NCBI GenBank assembly: GCA_964345235.1
Contig: CAYFQE010000001.1
Location: forward strand, 1-64,000
Direction: 5' to 3'
DNA: 64,000 bases
Source: Scatomorpha sp964345235
Lineage (GTDB): Bacteria; Bacillota; Clostridia; Oscillospirales; Oscillospiraceae
The notes beneath the pieces are model-generated. The model was not told the DNA's origin and did not search any database. It worked only from the letters and a program-made list of their open reading frames with translations. Shown here one piece after another: positions 25,655-34,275 of the stretch. Positions within the stretch are counted from its first letter, which is position 1; every line of letters starts with the position of its first letter. The translations under genes were made by a program, and so were the position numbers.

Positions 25655-26376
25655 TTAGATTGGATGAAAGGATTTTAAAACTTAGAGAATGGATTTCAAA
25701 AAGCAATAATATAGTTTTCTTCGGAGGCGCGGGGGTTTCAACCGAAAGCGGAATCCCGGATTTCAGAAGCGAGAACGGAATTTATAATAAGGAGTGGAAG
25801 TATCCACCCGAAACTATTATGACCCATAGTTTTTTCCAATCTAATCCCGAGGAGTTTTATCGATTTTCCTACGAGAGAGGGATTGATTTCAATGTTGAGC
25901 CAAACAGAGCCCACATAAAGCTTGCCGAGCTCGAGCAAGAGGGCAAGCTTAAAGCCGTGATTACACAAAATGTCGATGGTTTGCATCAAAAGGCGGGAAG
26001 CAAAACAGTTCTTGAGCTTCACGGCAGTTTGCATAGAGCATACTGCTCAAAATGTCGCAAGGCTTATCCTCCATCTGTTACGCGCGGAACTCCTGAGGTT
26101 CCCCGATGCGAGTGTGGAGGTGTAATCAGAGCGGATGTAGTACTGTTCGAGGAGCCGTTAGATACAAAGCTAATTGCGAGCTCAATAGATTACATAAAAA
26201 AGGCGGACATGCTGATTGTCGGAGGGACATCCTTGGGGGTATATCCGGCTGCCGGGCTTATAAGATACTACAGGGGAAATAAGCTTGTACTCATAAACCT
26301 TGCGCCGACACCCTATGACTCGAGCGCAAATTTAATAATAAACGGGAAAATAGGGGAAGTGTTTGCGCAGATATGA
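25651..26376 (+). CDS. cobB: Sirtuin-type NAD-dependent protein deacylase
   Basis: A 241-residue Sir2-family enzyme that removes acetyl or other acyl groups from lysines using NAD. Motifs are GAGVSTESGIPDFRS at about 25, TQNVDGLH, the catalytic histidine in LELHGSLH near 125, and four zinc cysteines (YCSKC and RCECGG). GGTSLGVYPAAGL closes the fold. The start is GTG 25651 inside the guaB stop; a TTG at 25660 is an alternative. Coupling to guaB suggests joint expression of two NAD-consuming enzymes, but a functional link is only inference. Confidence 0.92.
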   Translation: MIRLDERILKLREWISKSNNIVFFGGAGVSTESGIPDFRSENGIYNKEWKYPPETIMTHSFFQSNPEEFYRFSYERGIDFNVEPNRAHIKLAELEQEGKLKAVITQNVDGLHQKAGSKTVLELHGSLHRAYCSKCRKAYPPSVTRGTPEVPRCECGGVIRADVVLFEEPLDTKLIASSIDYIKKADMLIVGGTSLGVYPAAGLIRYYRGNKLVLINLAPTPYDSSANLIINGKIGEVFAQI

Positions 26377-27089
26377 GTAAGATTAAGCTGCTTGGAGTTT
26401 CGTTCGACAACCTGAGTCTTAGCGAGGCGGCAGATAGAGCTCATAAACTCACTAAAAGCAGAGATTCTGCCTATATAGTAACTCCAAATGCTCTTATTTT
26501 GAGAAACAGCATGTCAAATGCAGAGCTTAAAACAGCAATAGACGGAGCGGAGCTGGTTTTGCCCGACGGTGTAGGAGTTTTAATGGCTGCAAAAATCCAA
26601 GGTAAGTTTTTTAAGGAAAGAGTTGCCGGAATTGATTTTGCTGACGAGCTTATTTCAAGGCTTTCTGCATCCGGAGGTAGCCTGTTTCTCTTCGGCTCAG
26701 CTACCGGAGTTGCAGAAAAAGCGGCGGAAAGCATTAAACAAAGATTTAGCGGCATAAATATTCTGGGTGCAAACGATGGATATAATTATGATAGCAGCGA
26801 ACTAATCGAGAAAATTAATAAACTTTCACCCGATTTTTTGATTTGCTGCTTGGGCTCTCCCAAGCAGGAGCTTTGGATGCGGGAGAATAAAGCAAAGCTC
26901 AAGGTGGGCATAATGGCAGGCTTGGGCGGAAGCTTGGATGTGTTCTCGGGAAACAAAAAGAGGGCGCCCAAGTGGCTAAGAAACTTGGGGCTCGAATGGT
27001 TATACAGAATTATTATTGAACCGCAGAGAGCAAGAGAACTCGGCAAGATGTTCTCGCTAATTGTTATTGCGATGTTTAGAAGGAAGTAA
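26373..27089 (+). CDS. WecB/TagA/CpsF family glycosyltransferase
   Basis: A 238-residue GT26-type transferase. Members add ManNAc to lipid-linked GlcNAc, the first committed step of wall teichoic acid or related polymers. Signatures are VTPNALILRNS, the LPDGVGV motif (about 66), ERVAGIDF, GSPKQELWM (about 163) and GLGGSLDVFSG. The ATG overlaps the sirtuin stop. It is the only wall-polymer glycosyltransferase in this part, but LCP ligase genes that would attach such a polymer lie at 17296. Confidence 0.9.
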   Translation: MSKIKLLGVSFDNLSLSEAADRAHKLTKSRDSAYIVTPNALILRNSMSNAELKTAIDGAELVLPDGVGVLMAAKIQGKFFKERVAGIDFADELISRLSASGGSLFLFGSATGVAEKAAESIKQRFSGINILGANDGYNYDSSELIEKINKLSPDFLICCLGSPKQELWMRENKAKLKVGIMAGLGGSLDVFSGNKKRAPKWLRNLGLEWLYRIIIEPQRARELGKMFSLIVIAMFRRK

Positions 27090-27090
27090 T

Positions 27091-27768
27091 ATGGATAATA
27101 AAGGTAAGCTCATAGTATTAGAGGGGGTAGACGGAAGCGGGAAATCCACTCAGTTTAAAAGACTTTGTGAAAATCTTGAATCTAAGGGCTTAGAGTTTCG
27201 CAGGCTGGTTTTTCCCCGCTACGACAATGAGTCATCAGCCCTGATAAGAATGTATCTTGGCGGCGAGTTTGGCGATGATCCCGATTGTGTAAACGCATAT
27301 GCGGCGTCCCTGTTTTTCGCAGTAGACAGATACGCGTCATATGTAAGTGAATGGAAGGATTATTATCTTTCGGGCGGGGTTCTCTTGGCAGACAGATATA
27401 CAAGCTCGAACGCCGTTCACCAGGGAGCGAAGCTCCCGCCTGATGAGCGGCAAGACTTCTTTGATTGGCTCTACGAGCTTGAGTATGTTAAGCTTTGTCT
27501 GCCAGAGCCGGACCTTGTGGTCTATTTAGATGTTGATGCCGAAACCTCAAAGCGAAGGATTGAAAAACGCGAACTTAAAAAGGGAATAAAGGCGGACATA
27601 CATGAGAGGGACTTATCCTTTATTCAAAAAGGAATCGAGTCGGGCCGTATGGCTTCAAAACACTATTCATGGACACTTATAAATCATGCCGAAAACGGAA
27701 TTGAGCGAGAGATAGAGGAAAAGCAAAGAGAAATTTTCGGGATTGTTAAGAGCTATTTTATAAAATAG
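27091..27768 (+). CDS. tmk: Thymidylate kinase
   Basis: A 225-residue dTMP kinase. The P-loop is EGVDGSGKST at about 11, the DR[YH] motif appears as ADRYTSSNAVHQGA near 100, and the lid region follows LDVDAETSKRRIEKR. ATG 27091 has AAGGAAG in front and lies one base after the glycosyltransferase stop. An upstream in-frame TTG would put ten residues inside the previous gene and is rejected. Confidence 0.95.
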   Translation: MDNKGKLIVLEGVDGSGKSTQFKRLCENLESKGLEFRRLVFPRYDNESSALIRMYLGGEFGDDPDCVNAYAASLFFAVDRYASYVSEWKDYYLSGGVLLADRYTSSNAVHQGAKLPPDERQDFFDWLYELEYVKLCLPEPDLVVYLDVDAETSKRRIEKRELKKGIKADIHERDLSFIQKGIESGRMASKHYSWTLINHAENGIEREIEEKQREIFGIVKSYFIK

Positions 27769-27783
27769 GTATTGGAGAACGAT

Positions 27784-29244
27784 ATGCAAAACGATTCGTT
27801 TGACAAGTTGGATAAAATTTTTGACGGATCCGAAGAAAAAGCTCCTAAAAATGAGCCAATCAAGGAAACAAATGAAGTTTTAGCAACAAAAGAAGATTTG
27901 AAAAAAAACAGCATCGAAAAATCAGCAAAAGGAGAGTCTTCTTCACCTTTAGTAAAAGATGAAAAAGAGAAGACGGAGCCCAAGGCTGACAGCGCTGAGA
28001 TATCTAAAAAAGAAATCTCAGATAATGAGCTGGATGAAGTTTTTGCCAAAAGCAAAAAGAAAGTAAAGTCATACCCGGTAGATGAACATATTGAAAAAAG
28101 AGACTATATGCCGGTGAGAACCCGTAGAGACAGCGGTACAGGTATTTTGGGCGGTATAATGTACTTTGTGTTTGTTATAAGCTTAAGTGTTGTTTTGGCC
28201 TGTATAGCATGGATGGCCGCAAATGATGTTTTGGCGCTCAATAAGAACTTACACGAGAGTGAGGTTGTTTTGCCTAAAGAGATTTTCACTGAAAAAGAAA
28301 TCGAGGCAAAAGACAGCAACGGCAACGCAATAGTGAAGAAGATATTGGTTGCAGATACCGAATATGTTGCAAAAACCCTGAAAAACATGGGGATTATAGA
28401 ATACCCTTGGCTTTTTAAGCTGTTTTGTGATGTTTCGAAAGCTGAATATAAGCTTGACCCGGGTGTCTACAGTCTTTCTTCCGAGTTTGACTACAGGGCG
28501 CTTGTAAAGAAAATGCAGATCGGCTCCGGCTCTATGGTAGAAACGCAGATTCTCTTCTACGAGGGCATGACCATGAAACAGATTTTTGAACTCCTGGAAG
28601 AAAACAAGATAGCATCGGTTCGAGATCTTCAGGACGCCGCTACGAACAGTGTTTATGACTACAGATTTTTAGATTTCAGCGCTCCGGGAACAGAGGGAAG
28701 ACTGGAAGGCTATCTTTTCCCCGACACATACAATTTTTATCAGGGAATGCAGGCATCCAGCGCAATAAATAAATTTATAAGTAACCTCCATAAAAAATTG
28801 AGCGCCGATATGTATACTCAGGCCGAGAACATGGGTAGAAGCATGCACGAAATCTTTATTATTGCGTCTATGATAGAGTCTGAGGCTGCAAATGACGACG
28901 AAAGACCGGTTATTGCCTCAGTTATATACAATCGCCTTAAAATAGGCATGCCGCTACAGATAGATGCCACTGTTCAATATGCCTTGCCTGAGCGCAAACC
29001 CCATCTTTCAACGGAAGATTTGCAGATTGACAGTCCATACAACACATATAAAAATGCAGGTTTGCCGATAGGGCCGATTTGCAATCCCGGGTTGGCCTCA
29101 ATAAAGGCTGCACTCGATCCGGCGAGTACAAATTATCTCTTTTATGCGCTTGATATGGAAACGCGTGTTCACAAATTCTTTACAAACGAAGCTGAACACA
29201 CCGCGTTTGTAAAAACTCAGGACTATAGCAAACTGGGTGATTGA
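27784..29244 (+). CDS. mltG: Endolytic murein transglycosylase MltG
   Basis: A 486-residue membrane-anchored enzyme that cuts nascent glycan strands and sets their length. An unusual Lys/Glu/Ser-rich cytoplasmic region of about 115 residues comes before a single helix (about 119-143). A LysM-like part follows, then the YceG catalytic domain with ASMIESEAANDDERPVIASVIYNRL near 361 (catalytic Glu at about 364) and GMPLQIDATVQYAL. ATG 27784 has GGAG seven bases upstream; TTG 27772 is less likely. The alaS T-box promoter begins over its stop codon. Confidence 0.95.
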   Translation: MQNDSFDKLDKIFDGSEEKAPKNEPIKETNEVLATKEDLKKNSIEKSAKGESSSPLVKDEKEKTEPKADSAEISKKEISDNELDEVFAKSKKKVKSYPVDEHIEKRDYMPVRTRRDSGTGILGGIMYFVFVISLSVVLACIAWMAANDVLALNKNLHESEVVLPKEIFTEKEIEAKDSNGNAIVKKILVADTEYVAKTLKNMGIIEYPWLFKLFCDVSKAEYKLDPGVYSLSSEFDYRALVKKMQIGSGSMVETQILFYEGMTMKQIFELLEENKIASVRDLQDAATNSVYDYRFLDFSAPGTEGRLEGYLFPDTYNFYQGMQASSAINKFISNLHKKLSADMYTQAENMGRSMHEIFIIASMIESEAANDDERPVIASVIYNRLKIGMPLQIDATVQYALPERKPHLSTEDLQIDSPYNTYKNAGLPIGPICNPGLASIKAALDPASTNYLFYALDMETRVHKFFTNEAEHTAFVKTQDYSKLGD

Positions 29245-29268
29245 CAAGGCTCTATTTTGTGATAAAAT
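29241..29268 (+). promoter_or_regulatory. Promoter of the alaS T-box transcript
   Basis: A perfect TTGACA (29241-29246) overlaps the mltG stop. After 16 bases comes TAAAAT (29263-29268). The transcript would begin at about 29275, at the base of T-box stem I. Confidence 0.7.
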
Positions 29269-29274
29269 TCAAGA

Positions 29275-29483
29275 GTATGCTGAGACGAAGATAAGCCAAA
29301 TGCAATGTTTTACAGAGAGGAACACTAGCTGAGAAGTTTCAAACTAATTTTGGCGAGCCACTTTTGAGCATCCCTGCGAGGGCAGGGCGGATGACTTCCG
29401 TTAGAGGGTTATGAGATGCATTTTGCGAGATCAGGGTGGTACCGCGTATTTTATCGCCCCTGACATAATGTCAGGGGTGTTTA
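29275..29483 (+). promoter_or_regulatory. T-box leader controlling alaS, alanine specifier GCC
   Basis: The T-box sequence AGGGTGGTACCGCG is at 29433-29446. Stem I is closed by ATGCT (29277-29281) with AGCAT (29367-29371). GCCAAA (29294-29299) pairs with TTTGGC (29349-29354). The 3' side of the internal loop directly below reads GA-GCC-AC, placing GCC (29357-29359) as the specifier, an alanine codon. AGAGAG and AGCTGAGAAG near 29314-29336 fit the distal loop signals. Uncharged tRNA-Ala would stabilise the antiterminator and let alaS be transcribed. Confidence 0.93.
29457..29483 (+). terminator. T-box regulated terminator
   Basis: CCCCTGACA (29457-29465) pairs with TGTCAGGGG (29469-29477), followed by TGTTTATTATTTT. 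It competes with the antiterminator formed by the T-box sequence just upstream. Confidence 0.9.
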
Positions 29484-29504
29484 TTATTTTAGGGGAGATT
29501 ATTT

Positions 29505-31832
29505 ATGAAAAACTACACCGCAAACGAACTTAGAGAACTGTTCTTAAAGTTTTTTGAAAGCAAGGATCACTTAAGGCTTGAGAGTTTTCCTCTAGTCCCG
29601 AAAGATGATCCGTCGTTGCTTCTTATAAATTCGGGTATGGCGCCCATGAAGCCATATTTCACAGGGGAAAAAACCCCTCCCTCCAAACGGATATGCACCT
29701 GCCAAAAGTCGGTGAGGACCGGAGACATTGAGAACATAGGTAAAACAGACAGGCACTTCACTTTTTTTGAAATGCTTGGCAACTTTTCATTTGGAGATTA
29801 CTTCAAGCATGAGTCGATTGCTTGGGGTTGGGAGTTTTTAACAAGTCCCGAATGGCTCGATATCGATCCTGAGAGACTTTATCCCTCTGTATATGTCGAG
29901 GACGACGAGGCATTCAACATATGGGTAGAAGAAATCGGCATTTCTCCCGAAAGAATAACCAAACTTGGCAAGGCAGATAATTTTTGGGAGCATGGCACAG
30001 GCGCCTGCGGCCCCTGCTCGGAGATTTATTTTGATAGGGGAGAAAAGCACGGATGCCAAAACCCCGACTGTAAAGTCGGCTGTGAGTGCGACAGATTTAT
30101 AGAGGTTTGGAACATAGTTTTCTCTCAATTTAACTCCGATGGTGAGGGAAACTACACTGAGCTTAAACAGAAGAATATAGATACGGGTATGGGCCTTGAA
30201 AGACTTGCCTGTGTTTGCCAAGATGCGGATAGCGTGTTCGAAATTGATTCGCTTAAAAAAATTATTAGCGGAATAGAATCGCTCAGCGGCGAGAAATATA
30301 AAAAGGATAAGCAAAAGGATGTTTCCATCCGTGTCATAGCTGACCATCTGAGATCAGCGGTATATCTCATAGCTGACGGAGTTCTGCCATCTAACGAAGG
30401 CAGAGGATATGTGCTCCGCCGCCTTATAAGAAGAGCTTGTCGTCACGGAAAGACATTGGGTCTAAATGATGCATTTTTATATGAGCTTGCCGGAATAGTC
30501 ATAGAGCTGGGCAGAGAGGCCTATCCCGAGCTGGAGGCAAACGAGGAGCTTATATATAAGGCAATAAAGACNNNNNNNNNNNNNNNNNNNNNNNNNNNNN
30601 NNNNNNNNNNNNNNNNNNNNNNNNNNNNNNNNNNNNNNNNNNNNNNNNNNNNNNNNNNNNNNNNNNNNNNNTTCTATGCCGAAATGGGCGGACAGTCGGC
30701 AGACTTCGGAACAATCTCTTCAGAAACAGGCAACTTCAATGTTGAAGATGTAAAAAAGAGCCCGGATGGCGTATTTGTGCATATCGGAAGAATTTCAAAG
30801 GGAGAGATTAGGGAAGGACAACTTTTTAAGGCAGAGGTCAACAAAGAGAGAAGAGATGCAATTTCAAGAGCTCACAGCGCAACCCACCTTCTCCATGCGG
30901 CTTTGAGAGAAGTTTTAGGAGACCATGTGCATCAGGCAGGCTCGCTTGTAGAGGCGGATGAGCTGAGATTTGACTTCACGCACTTTTCCGCAATGAGTAC
31001 AGAGGAAATTAAGAAGGTCACAGATAAAGTAAATGAGCAGATTCTCAAAGGTGTAGATGTTTCATGCAATGAAATGAAGCTGGACGAAGCGAGAAAAATG
31101 GGCGCTCAGGCGCTTTTCGGAGAAAAATATGAAGAGGATGTAAGAGTAATTTCAATTTCCGACTTTTCCTCCGAGCTCTGCGGTGGCATTCATGTTCGCA
31201 ACACCTCCAATATAGGGCCGTTTAAAATAATATCCGAAGGCTCCGTGTCCAGCGGTATAAGAAGAGTAGAAGCGATTTGCGGCAATGTGTTCTTTAAAGA
31301 ATATGATGAAGAGCAGAGAATCTTGGCATCATTATCTCAGATGTTCAAGGTTGGCCACAAAGACTTAGTGGCCAGAGTCAAGCAAAACATCGAAGAACTC
31401 AAATTGGCTAAGACAATGCTCACAGGTCTTAAAAACAAGATGGACTCCCAAGAGGGAAGAGGCCTTTTAGAGAGCGCATCGAAAATTGGCGATATAAAGC
31501 TGATTGCCGCTTTCAGACCCGAACTTGATAAGGAAGGCCTTCAGAATATGGGTGATGCTCTTAAAGGCGCATCCGAAGATGTTGTCGCAGTGCTTGCAAG
31601 CGAGATAAACGACAAGCTGACATTTCTTGCTGTATGCGGAAAGAACGCAATAGCAAAGGGAATTAAAGCGGGCGATATAATAAAGCAGGTCACAGCCATT
31701 ACGGGAGGCCGCGGCGGCGGCAAGCCCGATTTTGCAATGGGCAGCGGTGAGGACAAGCTCATGCTCGATAACGCATTTGCCATGGTAGATAATTTTATAG
31801 CTATGAAACTGGGCATTTTAAAGCAGGAATAG
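29505..31832 (+). CDS. alaS: Alanyl-tRNA synthetase (interrupted by an assembly gap)
   Basis: Both flanks of the gap are clearly AlaS. The class II catalytic core is in the first part (INSGMAPMKPYF, RICTCQKSVRTGDIENIG, GPCSEIYFD, GRGYVLRRLIRRACRHG). After the gap come FYAEMGGQ, the editing motif AHSATHLLHAAL, ELCGGIHVRNTSNIG and a C-terminal region with the GGRGGGKPDFAMGSG end. The readable part is 741 residues; usual AlaS is about 870-880, so roughly 100-130 codons are hidden behind the 100 Ns. GGGGAG precedes ATG 29505. Expression is set by the T-box. Confidence 0.96.
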   Translation: MKNYTANELRELFLKFFESKDHLRLESFPLVPKDDPSLLLINSGMAPMKPYFTGEKTPPSKRICTCQKSVRTGDIENIGKTDRHFTFFEMLGNFSFGDYFKHESIAWGWEFLTSPEWLDIDPERLYPSVYVEDDEAFNIWVEEIGISPERITKLGKADNFWEHGTGACGPCSEIYFDRGEKHGCQNPDCKVGCECDRFIEVWNIVFSQFNSDGEGNYTELKQKNIDTGMGLERLACVCQDADSVFEIDSLKKIISGIESLSGEKYKKDKQKDVSIRVIADHLRSAVYLIADGVLPSNEGRGYVLRRLIRRACRHGKTLGLNDAFLYELAGIVIELGREAYPELEANEELIYKAIKXXXXXXXXXXXXXXXXXXXXXXXXXXXXXXXXXXFYAEMGGQSADFGTISSETGNFNVEDVKKSPDGVFVHIGRISKGEIREGQLFKAEVNKERRDAISRAHSATHLLHAALREVLGDHVHQAGSLVEADELRFDFTHFSAMSTEEIKKVTDKVNEQILKGVDVSCNEMKLDEARKMGAQALFGEKYEEDVRVISISDFSSELCGGIHVRNTSNIGPFKIISEGSVSSGIRRVEAICGNVFFKEYDEEQRILASLSQMFKVGHKDLVARVKQNIEELKLAKTMLTGLKNKMDSQEGRGLLESASKIGDIKLIAAFRPELDKEGLQNMGDALKGASEDVVAVLASEINDKLTFLAVCGKNAIAKGIKAGDIIKQVTAITGGRGGGKPDFAMGSGEDKLMLDNAFAMVDNFIAMKLGILKQE
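30572..30671. other. Assembly gap (100 N) inside alaS
   Basis: Exactly 100 Ns, the usual placeholder size. The frame happens to be in phase on both sides. AlaS proteins have about 100-130 residues between LIYKAIK and FYAEMGG, so the true missing stretch is probably 300-400 bases. Unlike the gap at 15706, the flanks here do not repeat. Confidence 0.9.
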
Positions 31833-31849
31833 TAAAAAGGAGGAAGATT

Positions 31850-32191
31850 ATGAACTGTATTTTTTGCAGGATAGTTTCGGGAGACATACCGTCTCAGAAG
31901 GTATATGAAGACGAAAAGGTTTATGCCTTCAGAGACATAAACCCGCAAGCGCCCACTCATATTTTGGTTATCCCCAAAGAACACAAAATGGACTCTGCGT
32001 CTAATGTGGATAAAAGCAACTCCGAACTGGTTGCAGCATGTTTTGAGGCGATAGCCAAGATAGCGAGGCAGGAAGGGCTCGAGAGCGGTTTTAGAGTAAT
32101 CACAAATTCCGGAGCCGATGGGGGCCAGACAGTCAACCACCTGCACTTCCACCTCCTGGGCGGGAAAAAGCTCGGAGAAAAAATGGTCTAG
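31850..32191 (+). CDS. HIT-family nucleotide hydrolase (HinT-like)
   Basis: A 113-residue histidine-triad protein that hydrolyses nucleoside phosphoramidates, including aminoacyl-adenylates. It begins with CIFCRIVSGDIP, a pair of likely zinc cysteines, and ends with the triad HLHFHLLGGKKL. GGAGG lies before ATG 31850, 17 bases after alaS. Linkage to alaS is biologically plausible because HinT can cleave aminoacyl-AMP, but this is inference. Confidence 0.95.
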   Translation: MNCIFCRIVSGDIPSQKVYEDEKVYAFRDINPQAPTHILVIPKEHKMDSASNVDKSNSELVAACFEAIAKIARQEGLESGFRVITNSGADGGQTVNHLHFHLLGGKKLGEKMV

Positions 32192-32206
32192 GAAATAAAG
32201 CGCAAT

Positions 32207-32247
32207 AAAAGAGAGGCATAAAGTGATTTGCTTTATGCCTCTCTTTT
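32207..32247. terminator. Bidirectional terminator, 17-bp perfect stem
   Basis: AAAAGAGAGGCATAAAG (32207-32223) pairs perfectly with 32231-32247 around a seven-base loop, A-rich on the left and T-rich on the right. It separates the convergent alaS-hinT and cell-wall precursor operons. Confidence 0.92.
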
Positions 32248-32252
32248 GATGT

Positions 32253-32915
32253 TTATTTGATTTTTTTCTTTAAAATATCGTGGTTTGTCAGTATAGAGTT
32301 CTCCGGGACAACGCCCCTTACAAAGCTGGTAGGGTATATTGTCGAGTTTCTGCCGACAACAGAGCCCGGAGCCAAAACGGCATTGCAGCCAACTTCTACA
32401 TGGTCTGCCAGTATGGTTCCGTACTTCAAAAGACCGGTGCAAATTTTAACATCTCCATATTTCACATGAATAACAGAGTGATCGCTTTTGACATTGGAGG
32501 TAATGCTGCCTGCTCCCATGTGTGCCTTATAGCCCAAAATAGAGTCACCGACATAATTAAAGTGAGGAACCTGCGCACAGTCGAAAATTATCGAGTTTTT
32601 AATCTCCACGGAATTTCCGATTATCGTGGATTTGCCTATTATTGCGTTTGGCCTTATGAATGCCGAGTGCCTTAAAACTGCGTTGGAATCGATTATAGCA
32701 GGTCCTTCAATAAATACGGACGGCGCTATTTCAGCCGTTTTATGAATCCATATATTGTTATCATAGCTTTTAAACTCTTCGAGATTTAACTTACTTCCCA
32801 AATCAAGTATAAAATCGGCTATAAGCGGCAAGGCCTCCCAAGGATAATCAAGTCCGTTAAATATGTCCTTTGCCAGTGTTTTAGAAAGATTCAGTAGTGA
32901 ATCGGGTTTAAACAT
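32253..32915 (-). CDS. Left-handed beta-helix acyltransferase, similar to the C-terminal half of GlmU
   Basis: A 220-residue hexapeptide-repeat protein. An N-terminal helical part (about 1-50) is followed by imperfect I-x-x-x-A-x turns, for example IHKTAEIAPSVFIEGPAIIDSNAVLRHS and AIIGKSTIIGNSVEIKNSII. HFNYVGDSILG matches the HLNYVGD-type stretch of GlmU acetyltransferase domains. The uridylyltransferase domain is absent. As the last gene of dapF-dapL-nagB-glmM it probably acetylates a sugar phosphate such as glucosamine-1-phosphate, but this is inference. GAGGT for its translation lies in the end of glmM. Confidence 0.8.
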   Translation of the reverse strand: MFKPDSLLNLSKTLAKDIFNGLDYPWEALPLIADFILDLGSKLNLEEFKSYDNNIWIHKTAEIAPSVFIEGPAIIDSNAVLRHSAFIRPNAIIGKSTIIGNSVEIKNSIIFDCAQVPHFNYVGDSILGYKAHMGAGSITSNVKSDHSVIHVKYGDVKICTGLLKYGTILADHVEVGCNAVLAPGSVVGRNSTIYPTSFVRGVVPENSILTNHDILKKKIK

Positions 32916-32916
32916 A

Positions 32917-34269
32917 CTATTTTACCTCAACCAAATAACCTTTTTGATTCATCGAATCAATAATAGAGTCAACGACCTTGTTGCACATCTCGAGCGTTTC
33001 CGCTTCAGCCATAACTCGAAGTACGGGCTCAGTGCCGCTTTTTCTAAGCAATATGCGGCCGCTTTTTCCCAACTGAGCCTCAAGCTCTTTAACTCTTTCG
33101 ATTACAAATTCATCATTTAAGGTCTCGTCTTTATCGGTGACAATGACATTCTTGAGCACCTGTGGGAAAATGACAAGCTCTTCATGAAGCTTCGAGACGG
33201 GAAGTCCCTCATCCAACACAACCTGCATAAGCTTAACGGCGCTTATAAGGCCATCACCTGTGCAAAGGCAGTCGGAATGTATTATATGCCCCGATTGCTC
33301 TCCGCCGATAAGATGCGAGCCTTCTTTCATCGCTTCCCAAACATATTTATCTCCAACGGCTGTTTTGAGATAATCAATTTTAAGCTCATCAAAGGCTTTA
33401 TATAGCCCGAAATTTGACATGACGGTCGTAACAACGGTATTTGTTTTAAGAAGGCCGTGTTTTTTCATATGCTTTCCGCAAATGTACATTATGTGGTCAC
33501 CGCTCATGTAGTTGCCCTTTTCGTCTATGACAAGGCAACGGTCGGCATCGCCGTCAAAGGCAAGACCTATATCGAGCTTGTTGTCAATAACAAGCTGTTT
33601 CAAGGCTTCTATATGTGTAGAACCGCAGGACAGGTTAATATTAAGCCCATTGGGGTTGTTACCTATAATATAAGTTTCCGCCCCCAATCTTTGGAAGATT
33701 TCCTTGGCCATTTTCCAAGCGCTTCCGTTTGCGCAGTCAAGCCCAATTTTAAGCCCTTCGTATGAGCGGTCGGCAAGCCTTACAATGAAGTCCGCATACC
33801 GTGCTCTTCCGTCGGCAAAATCTACCACTCTTCCAACACTGTCGCGCTCTGCATGAGGGATTGTGTCAGTTTCGCTATCGAGATAAGCTTCTATATCATG
33901 AATAATATCTCCATCCATTTTCTCACCGGAGGAGCTTATAAGCTTAATTCCGTTATCAAAGAAGGGATTGTGGCTTGCGCTTATCATTATTCCGCAATCA
34001 AAACTTTCCTCACTGACCAAATAGGAAACGCTTGCGGTTGTAGTGACATGCAGAAGATAAGCGTCGGCTCCGGAAGCGGCAATGCCGCTTGCCAAGGCGC
34101 TCTCAAGCATATATCCCGATCTTCTTGTGTCTTTTCCTATAAGAATTTTGGCCGGGGCTTTTCCGGAAAAATGATAACCTAAAAACCTTCCTATTTTAAA
34201 GGCGTGCTCAGGCATGAGTTCTGCATTTGCAACTCCTCTAAAGCCGTCTGTTCCGAAATATTTATACAT
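32917..34269 (-). CDS. glmM: Phosphoglucosamine mutase
   Basis: The 450-residue enzyme interconverts glucosamine-6-phosphate and glucosamine-1-phosphate on the way to UDP-GlcNAc. It starts YFGTDGFRGVAN, has the phosphoserine loop ISASHNPFFDNGIK at about 100, the metal loop AFDGDADRCL near 240, and GEQSGHII and RKSGTEPVLRVMAE further on. These are GlmM rather than ManB features. It lies between nagB and the GlmU-like acyltransferase with spacings of 6 and 1 bases. Confidence 0.96.
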   Translation of the reverse strand: MYKYFGTDGFRGVANAELMPEHAFKIGRFLGYHFSGKAPAKILIGKDTRRSGYMLESALASGIAASGADAYLLHVTTTASVSYLVSEESFDCGIMISASHNPFFDNGIKLISSSGEKMDGDIIHDIEAYLDSETDTIPHAERDSVGRVVDFADGRARYADFIVRLADRSYEGLKIGLDCANGSAWKMAKEIFQRLGAETYIIGNNPNGLNINLSCGSTHIEALKQLVIDNKLDIGLAFDGDADRCLVIDEKGNYMSGDHIMYICGKHMKKHGLLKTNTVVTTVMSNFGLYKAFDELKIDYLKTAVGDKYVWEAMKEGSHLIGGEQSGHIIHSDCLCTGDGLISAVKLMQVVLDEGLPVSKLHEELVIFPQVLKNVIVTDKDETLNDEFVIERVKELEAQLGKSGRILLRKSGTEPVLRVMAEAETLEMCNKVVDSIIDSMNQKGYLVEVK

Positions 34270-34275
34270 AGTATC

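Noticed and set aside
31541..32152. 203-codon minus-strand frame across the end of alaS and hinT
   Set aside because: Both sense-strand genes have intact family motifs; the antisense frame is a by-product of their codon bias.
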